Origin: Calliopsis andreniformis
Taxonomy: Eukaryota; Arthropoda; Insecta; Hymenoptera; Andrenidae
Length of the DNA stretch: 64,000 nt
NCBI RefSeq assembly: GCF_051401765.1
Contig: NW_027480422.1
Span: 10,124,001 to 10,188,000 of the forward strand
Reading direction: 5' to 3'
The position numbers and the translations under genes were made by a program. This document shows, piece by piece, positions 35,981-47,800 of the stretch (positions are counted from its first letter, which is position 1; the number at the start of each line of letters is the position of its first letter). The notes beneath the pieces are model-generated. The model was not told the DNA's origin. It saw only the letters and a list, made by a program, of their open reading frames with translations, and did no database searches.

Positions 35981-36884
35981 TGTATTTTAGGTTTCGGGCG
36001 TTGACTTCTGAGGCCCTGGCTATTCGATCTGGTGGATCAACGCCCTAGAGTGAAGCCTAGGTCGCCAGAAACGTAGAAATGACCATCACTTTCACATTTG
36101 TTGCAATTATTCCCGTTATTCGATGGAAAAACTGTTGCATTTTTATTGTATTTTCTGCTTCTGGCTTTGACTTCTAAGGTCCTAGCTATTCGATCTGGTG
36201 GGGAACGTCCAAGAGTGAAGCCTATGGTGACAGGAACGCAGAAATGACCATTACCTTCACGCTGGTTGCAATTATTCCTTTTATACGATGGAAAAACTGT
36301 TGTATTTTTATTGTATTTTATGCTTCTGGCGTTGATTTCTAAGTCCCTAACTATGCGATCTGGTGGAGCAACGCCCTACAGTTAAGCCTACGTTGCACGG
36401 AACGTAGAAGTGACCTTTACTTTCACACTGTTTGCAAATATACATCATATACGATGGAAAAGCTGTTGTATTTATATTGTATTTTATGCTTCTGGCGTTG
36501 ACTTCTTAGGCCCTAACTATTCGATCTGGTGGAGCAACGCCATAGAGTGGAGGCTAGGTTGCCCGGAATGTAGAAATGACCATCACTTGCACACTGGTTG
36601 CAATTATTCTTGTTATACGATGGAAAAACTGTTGTATTTATTTTGTATTTTATGCCTCTGGCGTTGACTCCTAAGGCCGTAGCTATTCGATGTGGTGGAG
36701 CAACGCCCTAGAGTGAAGCCTAGGTTGCACGAAACGTAGAAATGGCCATCGCTTTCTCACTGGTTGCAATTATTCCTGTTATACAATGGAAAAACTGTTG
36801 TATTTATTTTGTATTTGGTGCTTCTGGCGATGACTTCTTAAGCCCTAACTATTGGATGTGGTGGACCGACGCCCTAGAGTGAAG

Positions 36885-37604
36885 CCTAGGTTGCCCGGAA
36901 CGTAGAAATGACCATATCTTTCACACTGGTTGCAATTATGCCAGTTATACGATGGTAAAATTGTTGTATTTTTATTGTATTTCATGCGTCTGGAGTTGTT
37001 TTCTAAGGCCCCAACTATTCGACCTGGTAGAGCAACGCCCTAGAGTGAAGCCTAGGTTGCACGAAACGTAGAAATGGCCATCGCTTTATCACTGGTTGCA
37101 ATTATTCCTGTTATACAATGGAAAAACTGTTGTATTTATATTGTATTTTATGCTTCTGGCGTTGACTTCTTAGGCCCTAACTATTTGATCTGGTGGAGCA
37201 ACGCCCTAGAGAGAAGCCTAGATTGCCCGTATCGTAGAAATGACCATAACCATCAGACTGGTTGCAATTATTCGTTTTATACGATGGAAAGACTGTTGTA
37301 CTTATATTGTATGTTATAGTTATGGCGTTGTCTTCTAGGGCCGTAGCTATTCGATGTGGCTGAGCAACGTCCTAGAGTGAAGCCTAGGTTGCCCTGAACG
37401 TAGAAATGACCACAGCTTTCATACTGGTTGCAATTATTCGTTTTATACGATGGAAAAACTGTTGAATTTATTTTGTATTTGGTGCTCCTGGCTTTGACTT
37501 CTTAGGCCCTAGCTATTGGATCTGGTGGACCAACGCCATAGAGTGAAGCCTAGGTTGCCCGCAACGTAGAAATGACCATAACATGCATACTGGTTGCAAT
37601 TATT
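36885..37604 (+). repeat. 720-bp segment repeated 3,815 bp away, copy 2
   Basis: This is the partner of 33,070-33,789. Differences seen include ctttatcac against ctttctcac near 37,086, and ttgcccgtatcg against ttgcccggatcg near 37,225. After the match this copy continues with cgttttatacgatgg, while copy 1 continues with cctgttatacaaggg. Confidence 0.82.
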
Positions 37605-38883
37605 CGTTTTATACGATGGAAAAACCGTTGTATTTTTATTTTATTTTACGCTCCTAGCGTTGACTTCTAAGTCCCTAGCTATTCGATCTGGTGGCGCAAC
37701 GCCCTAGAGTGAAGCCTAGGTTGCCCGGGACGTAGAAATGACCATCACCTTCACTCTGGTTGCAATTATTCCTGCTATACGATGGAAAAACTGTTGTATT
37801 TATATTATATTTTATGCGTCAGGCGTTGACTTCTAAGGCCGTAGCTATTCGATGTGGTGGAGCAACGCCCTAGAGTGAAGCCTAGGTTGCCCGGAACGTA
37901 GAAATGACCACTACATCCACACTGTTTGCAATTATTCAAATTATACAGTGGAAAAACTGTTGTATTTATATGGCATTTTAAGCTTCTGGCATTGACTTCT
38001 AAGGCCCTAACTATTCGATGTGGTGGAGCAACGCCCTAGAGTGAAGCCTAGGTTGTCCGGAACGTAGAAATGACCATAGCTGTCACACTGGTTGCAATTA
38101 TTCCTGTCATACGATGGAAAAACTGTTGTATTTATATTGTATTTTATGCTTCTGGTGTAGACTTCTTAGGCTCTAGCTATTCGATCTGGAGGAACAACGC
38201 CCTAGGGTGAAGCCAAGGTTGACCGGAACGTAGAAATGACCATCACGTTCACACTGGTGGCAATTATTCCTGTTATACGATGGACAATCTGTTGGATTTT
38301 TAATGTACTTTATGCTTCTGGCGTTGACTTCTAAGGCCCTATGTATACGATCTGGTGGAGCAATGCCTCAGTATTAAGTCTAGGATGCCCGGAAGGTAGA
38401 AATGGCCGTTACTTTCACACTGGTTGCAATTATTCATATTATACAGTGGAAAGACTGTTGTATTTATATGGCATTTTATGCTTCTGGCATTGACTTCTAA
38501 GGCCCTACCTATTCGATGTGGTGGAGCAACGCCCTAGAGTGAAGCCTAGGTTGCCCGGAACGTAGAAATGACCTGTACTTTCACACTGGTTGCAGTTATT
38601 CCTTTTATACGATGAAAAAACTGTTGCATTTTAATTGTATTTTATGCTTCTGGCGCTGAATTCTAAGTCCCTAACTATGCGATCTGGTGGAGAAACGTCC
38701 TACAGTGAAGCCTAGGTTGCCCGAAACGTAGAAATGACCTTTACTTTCACACTGTTTGCAAATATACATTATATGCGATGGAAAAACTGTAGTATCTATT
38801 TTGTATTTTATGCTTCTGGCGTTCACTTCTAAGGCCGTATGTATTGGATCTGGTGGAGCAATGCCTCAGAGTTAAGTCTAGGA

Positions 38884-39509
38884 TGCCCGGAACGTAGAAA
38901 TGGCCATTACTTTCACACAGTTTGTGATTATTCATTTTATACGATGGTAAAACTGTTGTACTTATGTTGTATTTTATGCTTCTGGCGCTGACTTCTAAGT
39001 CCCTAGCTATTCGATCTGGTTGAGCAACGCCCTAGAGTGGAGTCTAGGTTACCCGGAGCATAGAAATGTAGCGTACTTTCACACTGCTTGCAGCTTTCCT
39101 GTTATACGATGGAAAAACTGTTGTATTTTTACTGTATTTTATGCTTCTGGCGTTGACTTCTTAGTCCCTAGCTATTCGGTCAGGTGGAGCATCGCCCTAA
39201 GGTGAAGCCTAGGTTGCCCGGAACGTAGAAATGACCATATCTTTCACACTGGTTGCAATTCTGCCAGTTATACGATGGTAAAACTGTTGTATCTTTATTG
39301 TATTTTATGCGACTGGAGTTGCTTTCTAAGGCCCCAACTATTCGACCTGGTGGAGCAACGCCCTAGAGTGAAGCCTAGGTTGCCCGGAACGTAGAAATGA
39401 CCATTACCTCACACTGTTTGCGATTTTTCATTTTATACGATGGTAAAACTGTTGTACAAATATCGTGTTTTATGCTTCTGGCGTGGACTTCTTAGTCCCT
39501 AGCTATTCG
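38884..39509 (+). repeat. 626-bp segment shared with 46,684-47,309, copy 1
   Basis: Nearly four monomers match 46,684-47,309 at exactly 7,800 bp (47 monomers minus 2). Shared features are cacacagtttgtgattattc, acccggagcatagaaatg, cggtcaggtggagcatcg, gcgactggagttgc and tgttgtacaaatatcg. Noted differences are tggttgagcaacg against tggttgatcaacg, and tgtagcgtac against tgtcgcgtac. The preceding sequence (38,700-38,880) instead matches about 49,500-49,660, so the flanks come from different places. Confidence 0.83.
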
Positions 39510-40004
39510 ATCTGGTGGAGCAACGCGCTAGAGTGAAGCCTAGGTTGCCCGGAAAGTATAAATGACCTGTACTGTCACACTGGTTGCAGTTATTCCTGGT
39601 ATACGATGAAAAAACTGTTGCATTTTAATTGTATTTTATGCTTCTGGCGCTGAATTCTAAGTCCCTAACTATGCGATCTGGTGGAGAAACGTCCTACAGT
39701 GAAGCCTAGGTTGCCCGTAACGTAGAAATGACCTGTACTTTCACACTGGTTGCAATTATTCCTGTTATACGATGGAAAAACTGTTGCATTTTTATTATAT
39801 TTTATGCTTGTGGGGTTGACTTCTAAGTCCCTAGCTATTCGATCTGGTGGAGCAAGGCCCTAGTGCGAAGCCTAGGTTGCCCGGAACGTAGAAATGACCT
39901 ATACCTTCACACTGTTTGCAAATATACATTATATACGATGGTAAAGCTGTTGTATTTATATTGGATTTTATGCTTCTGGCGTAGACTTTTTAGGCCCTAA
40001 CTAT

Positions 40005-43000
40005 TAGATCTGGTGGAGCAACGCCCTACAGTTAAGCCTAGGTTGCCCGGAACCAAGAAATGACCTTTACTTTCACACTGTTTGCAAATATACATTATAT
40101 ACGATGGAAAAGCTGTTGTATTTATATTGTATTTTATGCTTCTGGCGTTGACTTCTTAGGCCCTAACTATTTGATCTGGTGGTCCAACAGCCCAGAGTGA
40201 AGCCTAGGTCGCCCGGAACGTAGAAATGTCCATCAGTTTCACTCTGCTTGCAATTACTCCTGTTATACGATGGAAAAACTGTTGTACTTTTATTGTATTT
40301 TATGTTTCTGGCGTTGACATCTAAGTCCGTAGCTATACGATGTGGTGGAGCAACGGCCTAGAGTGAAGCCTAGGGTGCCCGGAACGTAGAAATGACCATA
40401 ACTTGCACACTGGTTGCAATTATTCCTGTTATACGGTGGACAAACTGTTGGATATTTACTGTACTTTATGCTTATTGCGTTGACTTCTAAGGCTCTATGT
40501 ATTCGATCTGGTGGAGCGATGGCTCAGAGTTAAGGCTAGGATGCCCGGAACGTAGAAATGGCCATTACTTTCACACTGGTTGTAACTATTCGTATTATAC
40601 GATGGAAAAACTGATGTACTTATATCGTATGTTATGCTTCTGGCGTTGTCTTCTTAGGCCCTGACTATTCGATCTGGTGGAACAACGCCCTAGAGTGAAG
40701 CCTAGATTGCCCGGAACGTAGAAATGACCATTACATTCACGCTTGTTGCAATTATTCCTGTTATGCGATGAAAAAACTGTTGTACTTTTATTTTATCTTT
40801 TGCTTCTGGCGTTGACTTCTAATGCCCTAGCTATTCGTTCTGGTGGAGCAACGCCCTAGAGTGAAGCCTAGATTACCCGGAACGTAGAAAAGACCATTAC
40901 CTTCACTCGTGTTGCAAATTCTTCCTGTTACACGGTGAAAAAACTGTAGTATTGTTAATGTATTTTATGCTTCTGGCGTTGACTTCTTAGGCCCTAACTA
41001 TTCGATCTGGTGGGGCAACGCCCTAGAGTGAAGACTAGGTTCCCGGAACGCAGAAATGACCGTAACTTTCACACTGTTTGCAGTTATTCATTTTATAAGA
41101 TGGAAAAACTGTTGTACTTATATTGTATTTTATTCTTCTGGCGTTGAATTCTTAGTCCCTAGCTATTCGATCTTGTGGGGCAACGCCCTCGAATGAAGCT
41201 TAGGTTACCCGGAACGTAGAGATGACCAGTCCTTTCACACTGGTTGCAGTCATTCCTGTAATACGGTGGAAAAACTGTTGCATTTACATTGTATTTTATA
41301 CTTCTGGCGTTGAATTCTAAGGCCCTATGAATTCGATCTGGTGGAGCAATGTCTCAGAGTTAAGTCTAGGATGCCCGGAACGTAGAAATGGCCATTACTT
41401 TAACACTGGTTGCAATTATCCGTTTTAGACAATGGAGAATCTGTTGTATTTTTATTTTATTTTATGCTTCAGGCGTTGACTTCCAAGGCCGTAGCTATTC
41501 GATGTGGTGGAGCAACGCCCTACAGTGAAGCCTAGGTTGACCGGAACGTAGAAATGACCATTAACTTTCACACTGGTTGCAATTATTCCTGTTATACGAT
41601 TGAAAAACTGTTGTAATTTTATTTTATTTTATGCTTCTGGCGTTGACTTCTAAGGCCGTAGCTATTCGATGTGGTGGAGCCTCGCCCTAGAGTGAAGCCT
41701 AGGATGCCCGCACCGTAGAAATGACCATATCTTTCACACTGTTTGCAATTATTCCTGTTATACGATTGAAGAACTGTTGTATTTATATTGTATTTTATGC
41801 TTCTGGCGTTGACTTCTAAGGCCGCAGCTATTCGATGTGGTGGAGCAACGCCCTAGAGTGAAGCGTAGGTTGCCCGGAACGTAGAAATGACCATACCTTT
41901 CACACTGGTTGCAATTATTCCTGTTATACAAGGGAAAAAGTGTTGTATTTATATTGTATTTTATGCTTCTGGCGCTGACTTCCTGGGCCCTAACTATTCT
42001 ATCTGGAGGAGCAACGGCCTAGAGTGAAGCCTAGGGTGCCCGGAACGTAGAAATGACCATTACTTTCACACTGGATGCAATTATTCGTTTTATACGATGG
42101 AAGAACTGTTGCATTAATTTGGTATTTTATGCTTCGGGCGTTGACTTCTAAGGCCCTAACTATTCGATCTGGTGGAGCAACGCCCTAGGGTGAAGCCTAG
42201 GTTGCCCGGGACGTAGAAATGACCATACCTTTCTCACTCGCGCAATTATTCATTTTAGACGATGGAAAAACTATTGTATTTATTTTGTATTTTATGCTTC
42301 TGGCGTTGACTTCTTAGGCCCTAACTGTTCGATCTGGTGGAACAATGCCCTAGAATGAAGCCTAGGTTGCACGGAACGTAGAAATGCCCATTACTATCAC
42401 ACTGGTTGTAATTATTCCCGTTATACGATGGAATAACTGTTGTATTTTTATTTTATTTTATGCTTCTGGTCTTGACTTCTAAGGCCCTAGCTATTCGATC
42501 TGGTGGAGCCTTGCCCTAGAGTGAAGCCTAGGTTGCCCGGAACGTAGAAATCACAATCACCTTCACTCTGGTTGCAATCATTCCTGGTATACGATGGAAA
42601 AACTGTTGTATTTTTATTGCATTTTATGTTTCGGGCGCTGACTTCTAAGGCCCTAGCTATTCGATCTGGTGGAGCAATGCCCTAGAGTGAAGCCTAGGTT
42701 GCCCGGGACGTAGAAATGACCATACCTTTCTCACTCGCGCAATTATTCATTTTAGACGATGGAAAAACTATTGTATTTATTTTGTATTTTATGCTTCTGG
42801 CGTTGACTTCTTAGGCCCTAACTATTTGATCTGGTGGTCCAACACCCCAGAGTGAAGCCTAGGTCGCCCGGAACGCAGAAATGACCGTAACTTTCACACT
42901 GTTTGCAGTTATTCATTTTATAAGATGGAAAAACTGTTGTACTTATATTGTATTTTATTCTTCTGGCGTTGAATTCTTAGTCCCTAGCTATTCGATCTTG

Positions 43001-44838
43001 TGGGGCAACGCCCTCGAATGAAGCTTAGGTTACCCGGAACGTAGAGATGACCAGTCCTTTCACACTGGTTGCAGTCATTCCTGTAATACGGTGGAAAAAC
43101 TGTTGCATTTACATTGTATTTTATGCTTCTGGCGTTGAATTCTAAGGCCCTATGAATTCGATCTGGTGGACCAATGTCTCAGAGTTAAGTCTAGGATGCC
43201 CGGAACGTAGAAATGGCCATTACTTTAACACTGGTTGCAATTATCCGTTTTAGACAATGGAGAATCTGTTGTATTTTTATTTTATTTTATGCTTCAGGCG
43301 TTGACTTCCAAGGCCGTAGCTATTCGATGTGGTGGAGCAACGCCCTACAGTGAAGCCTAGGTTGACCGGAACGTAGAAATGACCATTAACTTTCACACTG
43401 GTTGCAATTATTCCTGTTATACGATTGAAAAACTGTTGTAATTTTATTTTATTTTATGCTTCTGGCGTTGACTTCTAAGGCCGCAGCTATTCGATGTGGT
43501 GGAGCCTCGCCCTAGAGTGAAGCCTAGATTACCCGGAACGTAGAAAAGACCATTACCTTCACTCGTGTTGCAAATTCTTCCTGTTACACGGTGAAAAAAC
43601 TGTAGTATTGTTAATGTATTTTATGCTTCTGGCGTTGACTTCTTAGGCCCTAACTATTCGATCTGGTGGGGCAACGCCCTAGAGTGAAGACTAGGTTCCC
43701 GGAACGCAGAAATGACCGTAACTTTCACACTGTTTGCAGTTATTCATTTTATAAGATGGAAAAACTGTTGTACTTATATTGTATTTTATTCTTCTGGCGT
43801 TGAATTCTTAGTCCCTAGCTATTCGATCTTGTGGGGCAACGCCCTCGAATGAAGCTTAGGTTACCCGGAACGTAGAGATGACCAGTCCTTTCACACTGGT
43901 TGCAGTCATTCCTGTAATACGGTGGAAAAACTGTTGCATTTACATTGTATTTTATGCTTCTGGCGTTGAATTCTAAGGCCCTAGCTATTCGATCTGGTGG
44001 AGCAATGCCCTAGAGTGAAGCCTAGGTTGCCCGGGACGTAGAAATGACCATACCTTTCTCACTCGCGCAATTATTCATTTTAGACGATGGAAAAACTATT
44101 GTATTTATTTTGTATTTTATGCTTCTGGCGTTGACTTCTTAGGCCCTAACTATTTGATCTGGTGGTCCAACACCCCAGAGTGAAGCCTAGGTCGCCCGGA
44201 ACGTAGAAATGTCCATCAGTTTCACTCTGGTTGCAATTATTCCTGTTATGCGAAGAAAAAACTGTTGTACTTTTATTTTATCTTTTGCTTCTGGCGTTGA
44301 CTTCTAATGCCCTAGCTATTCAATCTGGTGGAGCAACGCCCTAGAGTGAAGCCTAGATTGCCCGGAACGTAGAAATGACCATTACATTCACGCTTGTTGC
44401 AATTATTCCTGTTATGCGATGAAAAAACTGTTGTACTTTTATTTTATCTTTTGCTTCTGGCGTTGACTTCTAATGCCCTAGCTATTCGATCTGGTGGAGC
44501 AACGCCCTAGAGTGAAGCCTATGTTGCACGGAACGTAGAAATGACCATAATCTTCACACTGGTTGCAATTATTCGTTTTATACAATGGAAAAACTGTTCT
44601 ATTAATTCTGTATTTTATGCTTCGGGCGTTGACTTCCAAGGCCCTAACAATTCGATCTGGTGGAACAGCGCCCTAGAGTGAAGCCTAAGTTGCCCGGAAC
44701 GTGGAAATGACCATCACTTTCGCACTGGTTGCAATTATTCTCGTTATACAATGGAAAAACTATTGTATTTTTATTGTATTTCATGTTTCGGGCGTTGACA
44801 TCTAAGGGCCTAGCTATTCGATCTGGTGGAGCAACGCC
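40005..44838 (+). repeat. Region 5: diverged, rearranged copy (alpha) of the 33-monomer repeat
   Basis: This block is related to the near-identical pair at 50,769-61,716, but with rearrangement. 40,005-42,020 matches 50,455-52,470 at 10,450 bp. 42,031-42,860 matches 53,142-53,971 at 11,111 bp, so four monomers present downstream are missing here. 44,191-44,520 matches from 53,974 at 9,783 bp, so eight monomers are extra here. 44,521-44,838 matches 54,802-55,119 at 10,281 bp. The order of types is conserved overall, with whole-unit insertions and deletions. Single-base differences are more frequent than between the two downstream copies. Confidence 0.82.
42867..43983 (+). repeat. Nested internal duplications within copy alpha
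   Basis: Two pieces of the same upstream segment are repeated here. 42,867-43,524 matches 41,042-41,699 at 1,825 bp (11 monomers minus 1). 43,523-43,983 matches 40,867-41,327 at 2,656 bp (16 monomers exactly). Anchors are ggaacgcagaaatgaccg at about 41,045, 42,870 and 43,701, and gattacccggaacgtag near 40,871 and 43,527. Together with neighbouring units these form the eight extra monomers seen when alpha is compared with 50,769-56,242. Confidence 0.8.
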
Positions 44839-47800
44839 CCACAGTTAAGCCTAGGTTGTCCGGAACGTGTAAATGACCTTTACTTTCACACTCTTTGCAA
44901 ATATACATCATATACCATGGAAAAGCTGTTGTATTTATAATGTATTTTATGCTTCTGGCGTTGACTTCTTAGGCCCTAACTATTTGATCTGTTGGAACAA
45001 CGCCCCAGAGTGAAGCCTAGGTTGCCCGAAACGTAGAAATGACCATTAAATTCACACTGCTTGCATTTATACATTTTATACGATGGAAAAACTGTTGTAC
45101 ATATGTTGTATTTTATTCTTCTGGCACTGAATTCAAAAGACCCTCGCTATTCGGTCTGGTGCAGCGACGCCCTAGAGTGAAGCCTAGGTTACCGGGAACA
45201 TAGAAATTACCAGTACATACACACTGGTTGCAGTTATTCCTATTATACGAAGGAAAAACTGTTGCATTTTTATTGTATTTTATGCTTCTGGCGTTGACTT
45301 CCAAGTCCCTAGCTATTCGATCTGGTGGAGCAACTCCCTACAGCGAAACCTAGGTTGCCCGTAACGTAGAAATGACCTGTACTTTCACACTGGTTGCAAT
45401 TATTCCTGTTATACGATGGAAAAACTGTTGCATTTTTATTGTATTTTATGCTTCTGGCGTTGACTTCTAAGTCCCTAGCTATTCGATCTGGTGCAGCAAC
45501 TCCCTACAGCGAAACCTACGTTGCCCGTAACGTAGAAATGACCTGTACTTTCACACTGGTTGCAATTATTCCTGTTATACGATGGAAAAACTGTTGCATT
45601 TTTATTATATTTTATGCTTGTGGGGTTGACTTCTAATTCCCTAGCTATTCGATCTGGTGGAGCAAGGCCCTAGAGCGAAGCCTAGGTTGCCCGGAACGTA
45701 GAAATGACCTGTACTTTCACACTGGTTGCAATTATTCCTGTCATACTATAGAAAAACTGTTGCATTTTTATTGTATTTTATGCTTCTGGCGTTAAATTTT
45801 AAGTCCCTAGCTATGCGATCTGGTGGAGCAACGCCCTACAGTTAAGCCTAGGTTGCCCGGAACCTAGAAATGACCTTTACGTTCACACTGTTTGCAAATA
45901 TACATTATATACGATGGAAAAGCTGTAGTATTTATATTGTATTGTATGCTTCTGACGTTGACTTCTTAGGCCCTAACTTTTCGATCTGGTGGAACAACGC
46001 CCTATAGTGAAGCCTAGGTTGCCCGGAACGTAGAAAAGACCATAACTTTCACACTGGTTGCAATTATTCGTTTCATACAATGGAAAAACTGTTCTATTTA
46101 TTTTGTATTTTATGCTTCACGCGTTGACTTCTAACGGCCTATCTATTCGATCTGGTAGTGCAACGCCCTAGAGTGAAGCCTAGGTTGCCCGGAACGTAGA
46201 AATGACCGTTACTTTCACAATGTTTGCAATCATTCATTGTATACGATGGAAAAACTCTTGTATTTATATTGTATTTTATGCTTCTGGCGTTGACTTCTAA
46301 AGCCGTAGCTATTCGATCTTGTGGAGCAGCGCCCTAGAGTGAAGCCTATGTTGCACGGAACGTAGAAAAGACCATTACCTTCACTCGTGTTGCAATTCTT
46401 CCTGTTACACGGTGAAAAAACTGTTGTATTGTTAATGTATTTTATGCTCCAGGCGTTGACTTCTAAGGCCGTAGCTATTCGATGTGGTGGAGCAACGACA
46501 TAGAGTGAAGCCTAGGTTGCCCGGAACGTAGAAATGACCATTACTTCCGCACTGTTTGCAATTATTCATTTTATAGAATGGATAAACTGTTGTGTTTATA
46601 TTGTATTTTATGCTTCTGGCGTTGACTTCTAAGGCCCTAACTATTCGATCTGGTGGAGCAACGCCCTAGAGTGAAGCCCAGGTTGCCCGGAACGTAGAAA
46701 TGGCCATTACTTTCACACAGTTTGTGATTATTCATTTTATACGATGGTAAAACTGTTGTACTTATGTTGTATTTTATGCTTCTGGCGCTGACTTCTAAGT
46801 CCCTAGCTATTCGATCTGGTTGATCAACGCCCTAGAGTGGAGTCTAGGTTACCCGGAGCATAGAAATGTCGCGTACTTTCACACTGCTTGCAGCTTTCCT
46901 GTTATACGATGGAAAAACTGTTGTATTTTTACTGTATTTTATGCTTCTGGCGTTGACTTCTTAGTCCCTAGCTATTCGGTCAGGTGGAGCATCGCCCTAA
47001 GGTGAAGCCTAGGTTGCCCGGAACGTAGAAATGACCATATCTTTCACAATGGTTGCAATTCTGCCAGTTATACGATGGTAAAACTGTTGTATCTTTATTG
47101 TATTTTATGCGACTGGAGTTGCTTTCTAAGGCCCCAACTATTCGACCTGGTGGAGCAACGCCCTAGAGTGAAGCCTAGGTTGCCCGGAACGTAGAAATGA
47201 CCATTACCTCACACTGTTTGCGATTTTTCATTTTATACGATGGTAAAACTGTTGTACAAATATCGTGTTTTATGCTTCTGGCGTGGACTTCTTAGTCCCT
47301 AGCTATTCGGTCAGGTGGAGCATCGCCCTAGGGTGAAGCCTAGGTTGCCCGGAACGTAGAAATGACCATAACTTTCATACTGGTTGCCATTATTCATTTT
47401 ATACGATGGTAAAACTGTTGTATTTTTATGGTATTTTATGCTTCTGGCGTTGACTTCTTAGGCCCTAACTATTCGATCTGTTGGAACAACGCCCTAGAGT
47501 GAAGCCTAGGTTGCCCGGAACGTAGAAATGACCATTACCTTCACGCTGTTGCAATTATACATTTCATACGATGGAAAAACTGCTGTACTTATGTTGTAGT
47601 TTATTCTACTGGCGTTGAATTCTAAGTCCCTAGCTATTCGATCAGGTGGAGCAACGCCCTAGAGTGGAGTCTAGGTTACCCGGAACATAGAAATGTCCCG
47701 TACTTTCACACTGCTTGCAGCTTTCCTGTTATACGATGGAAAAACTGTTGCATTTTTATTGCATTTTATGCTTCTGGCGTTGTATTCAAAGTCCCTAAAT

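Larger units (their letters stand above)
31796..40004 (+). repeat. Region 4: divergent monomers with small local duplications
   Basis: About 49 monomers of the same 166-bp satellite, but with more scattered substitutions between neighbours and types rare before this point: aagtccctagc at the unit start, ttgcgcagaacg, gccgaggttacc, atatctgccacactgg with cgtttcatacg, and gcaaatatacat. Related pairs occur at 498 bp (32,196 and 32,694, gtagcaattcgatg), 995 bp and 3,815 bp. No coding or non-satellite sequence was found in this stretch. Confidence 0.85.
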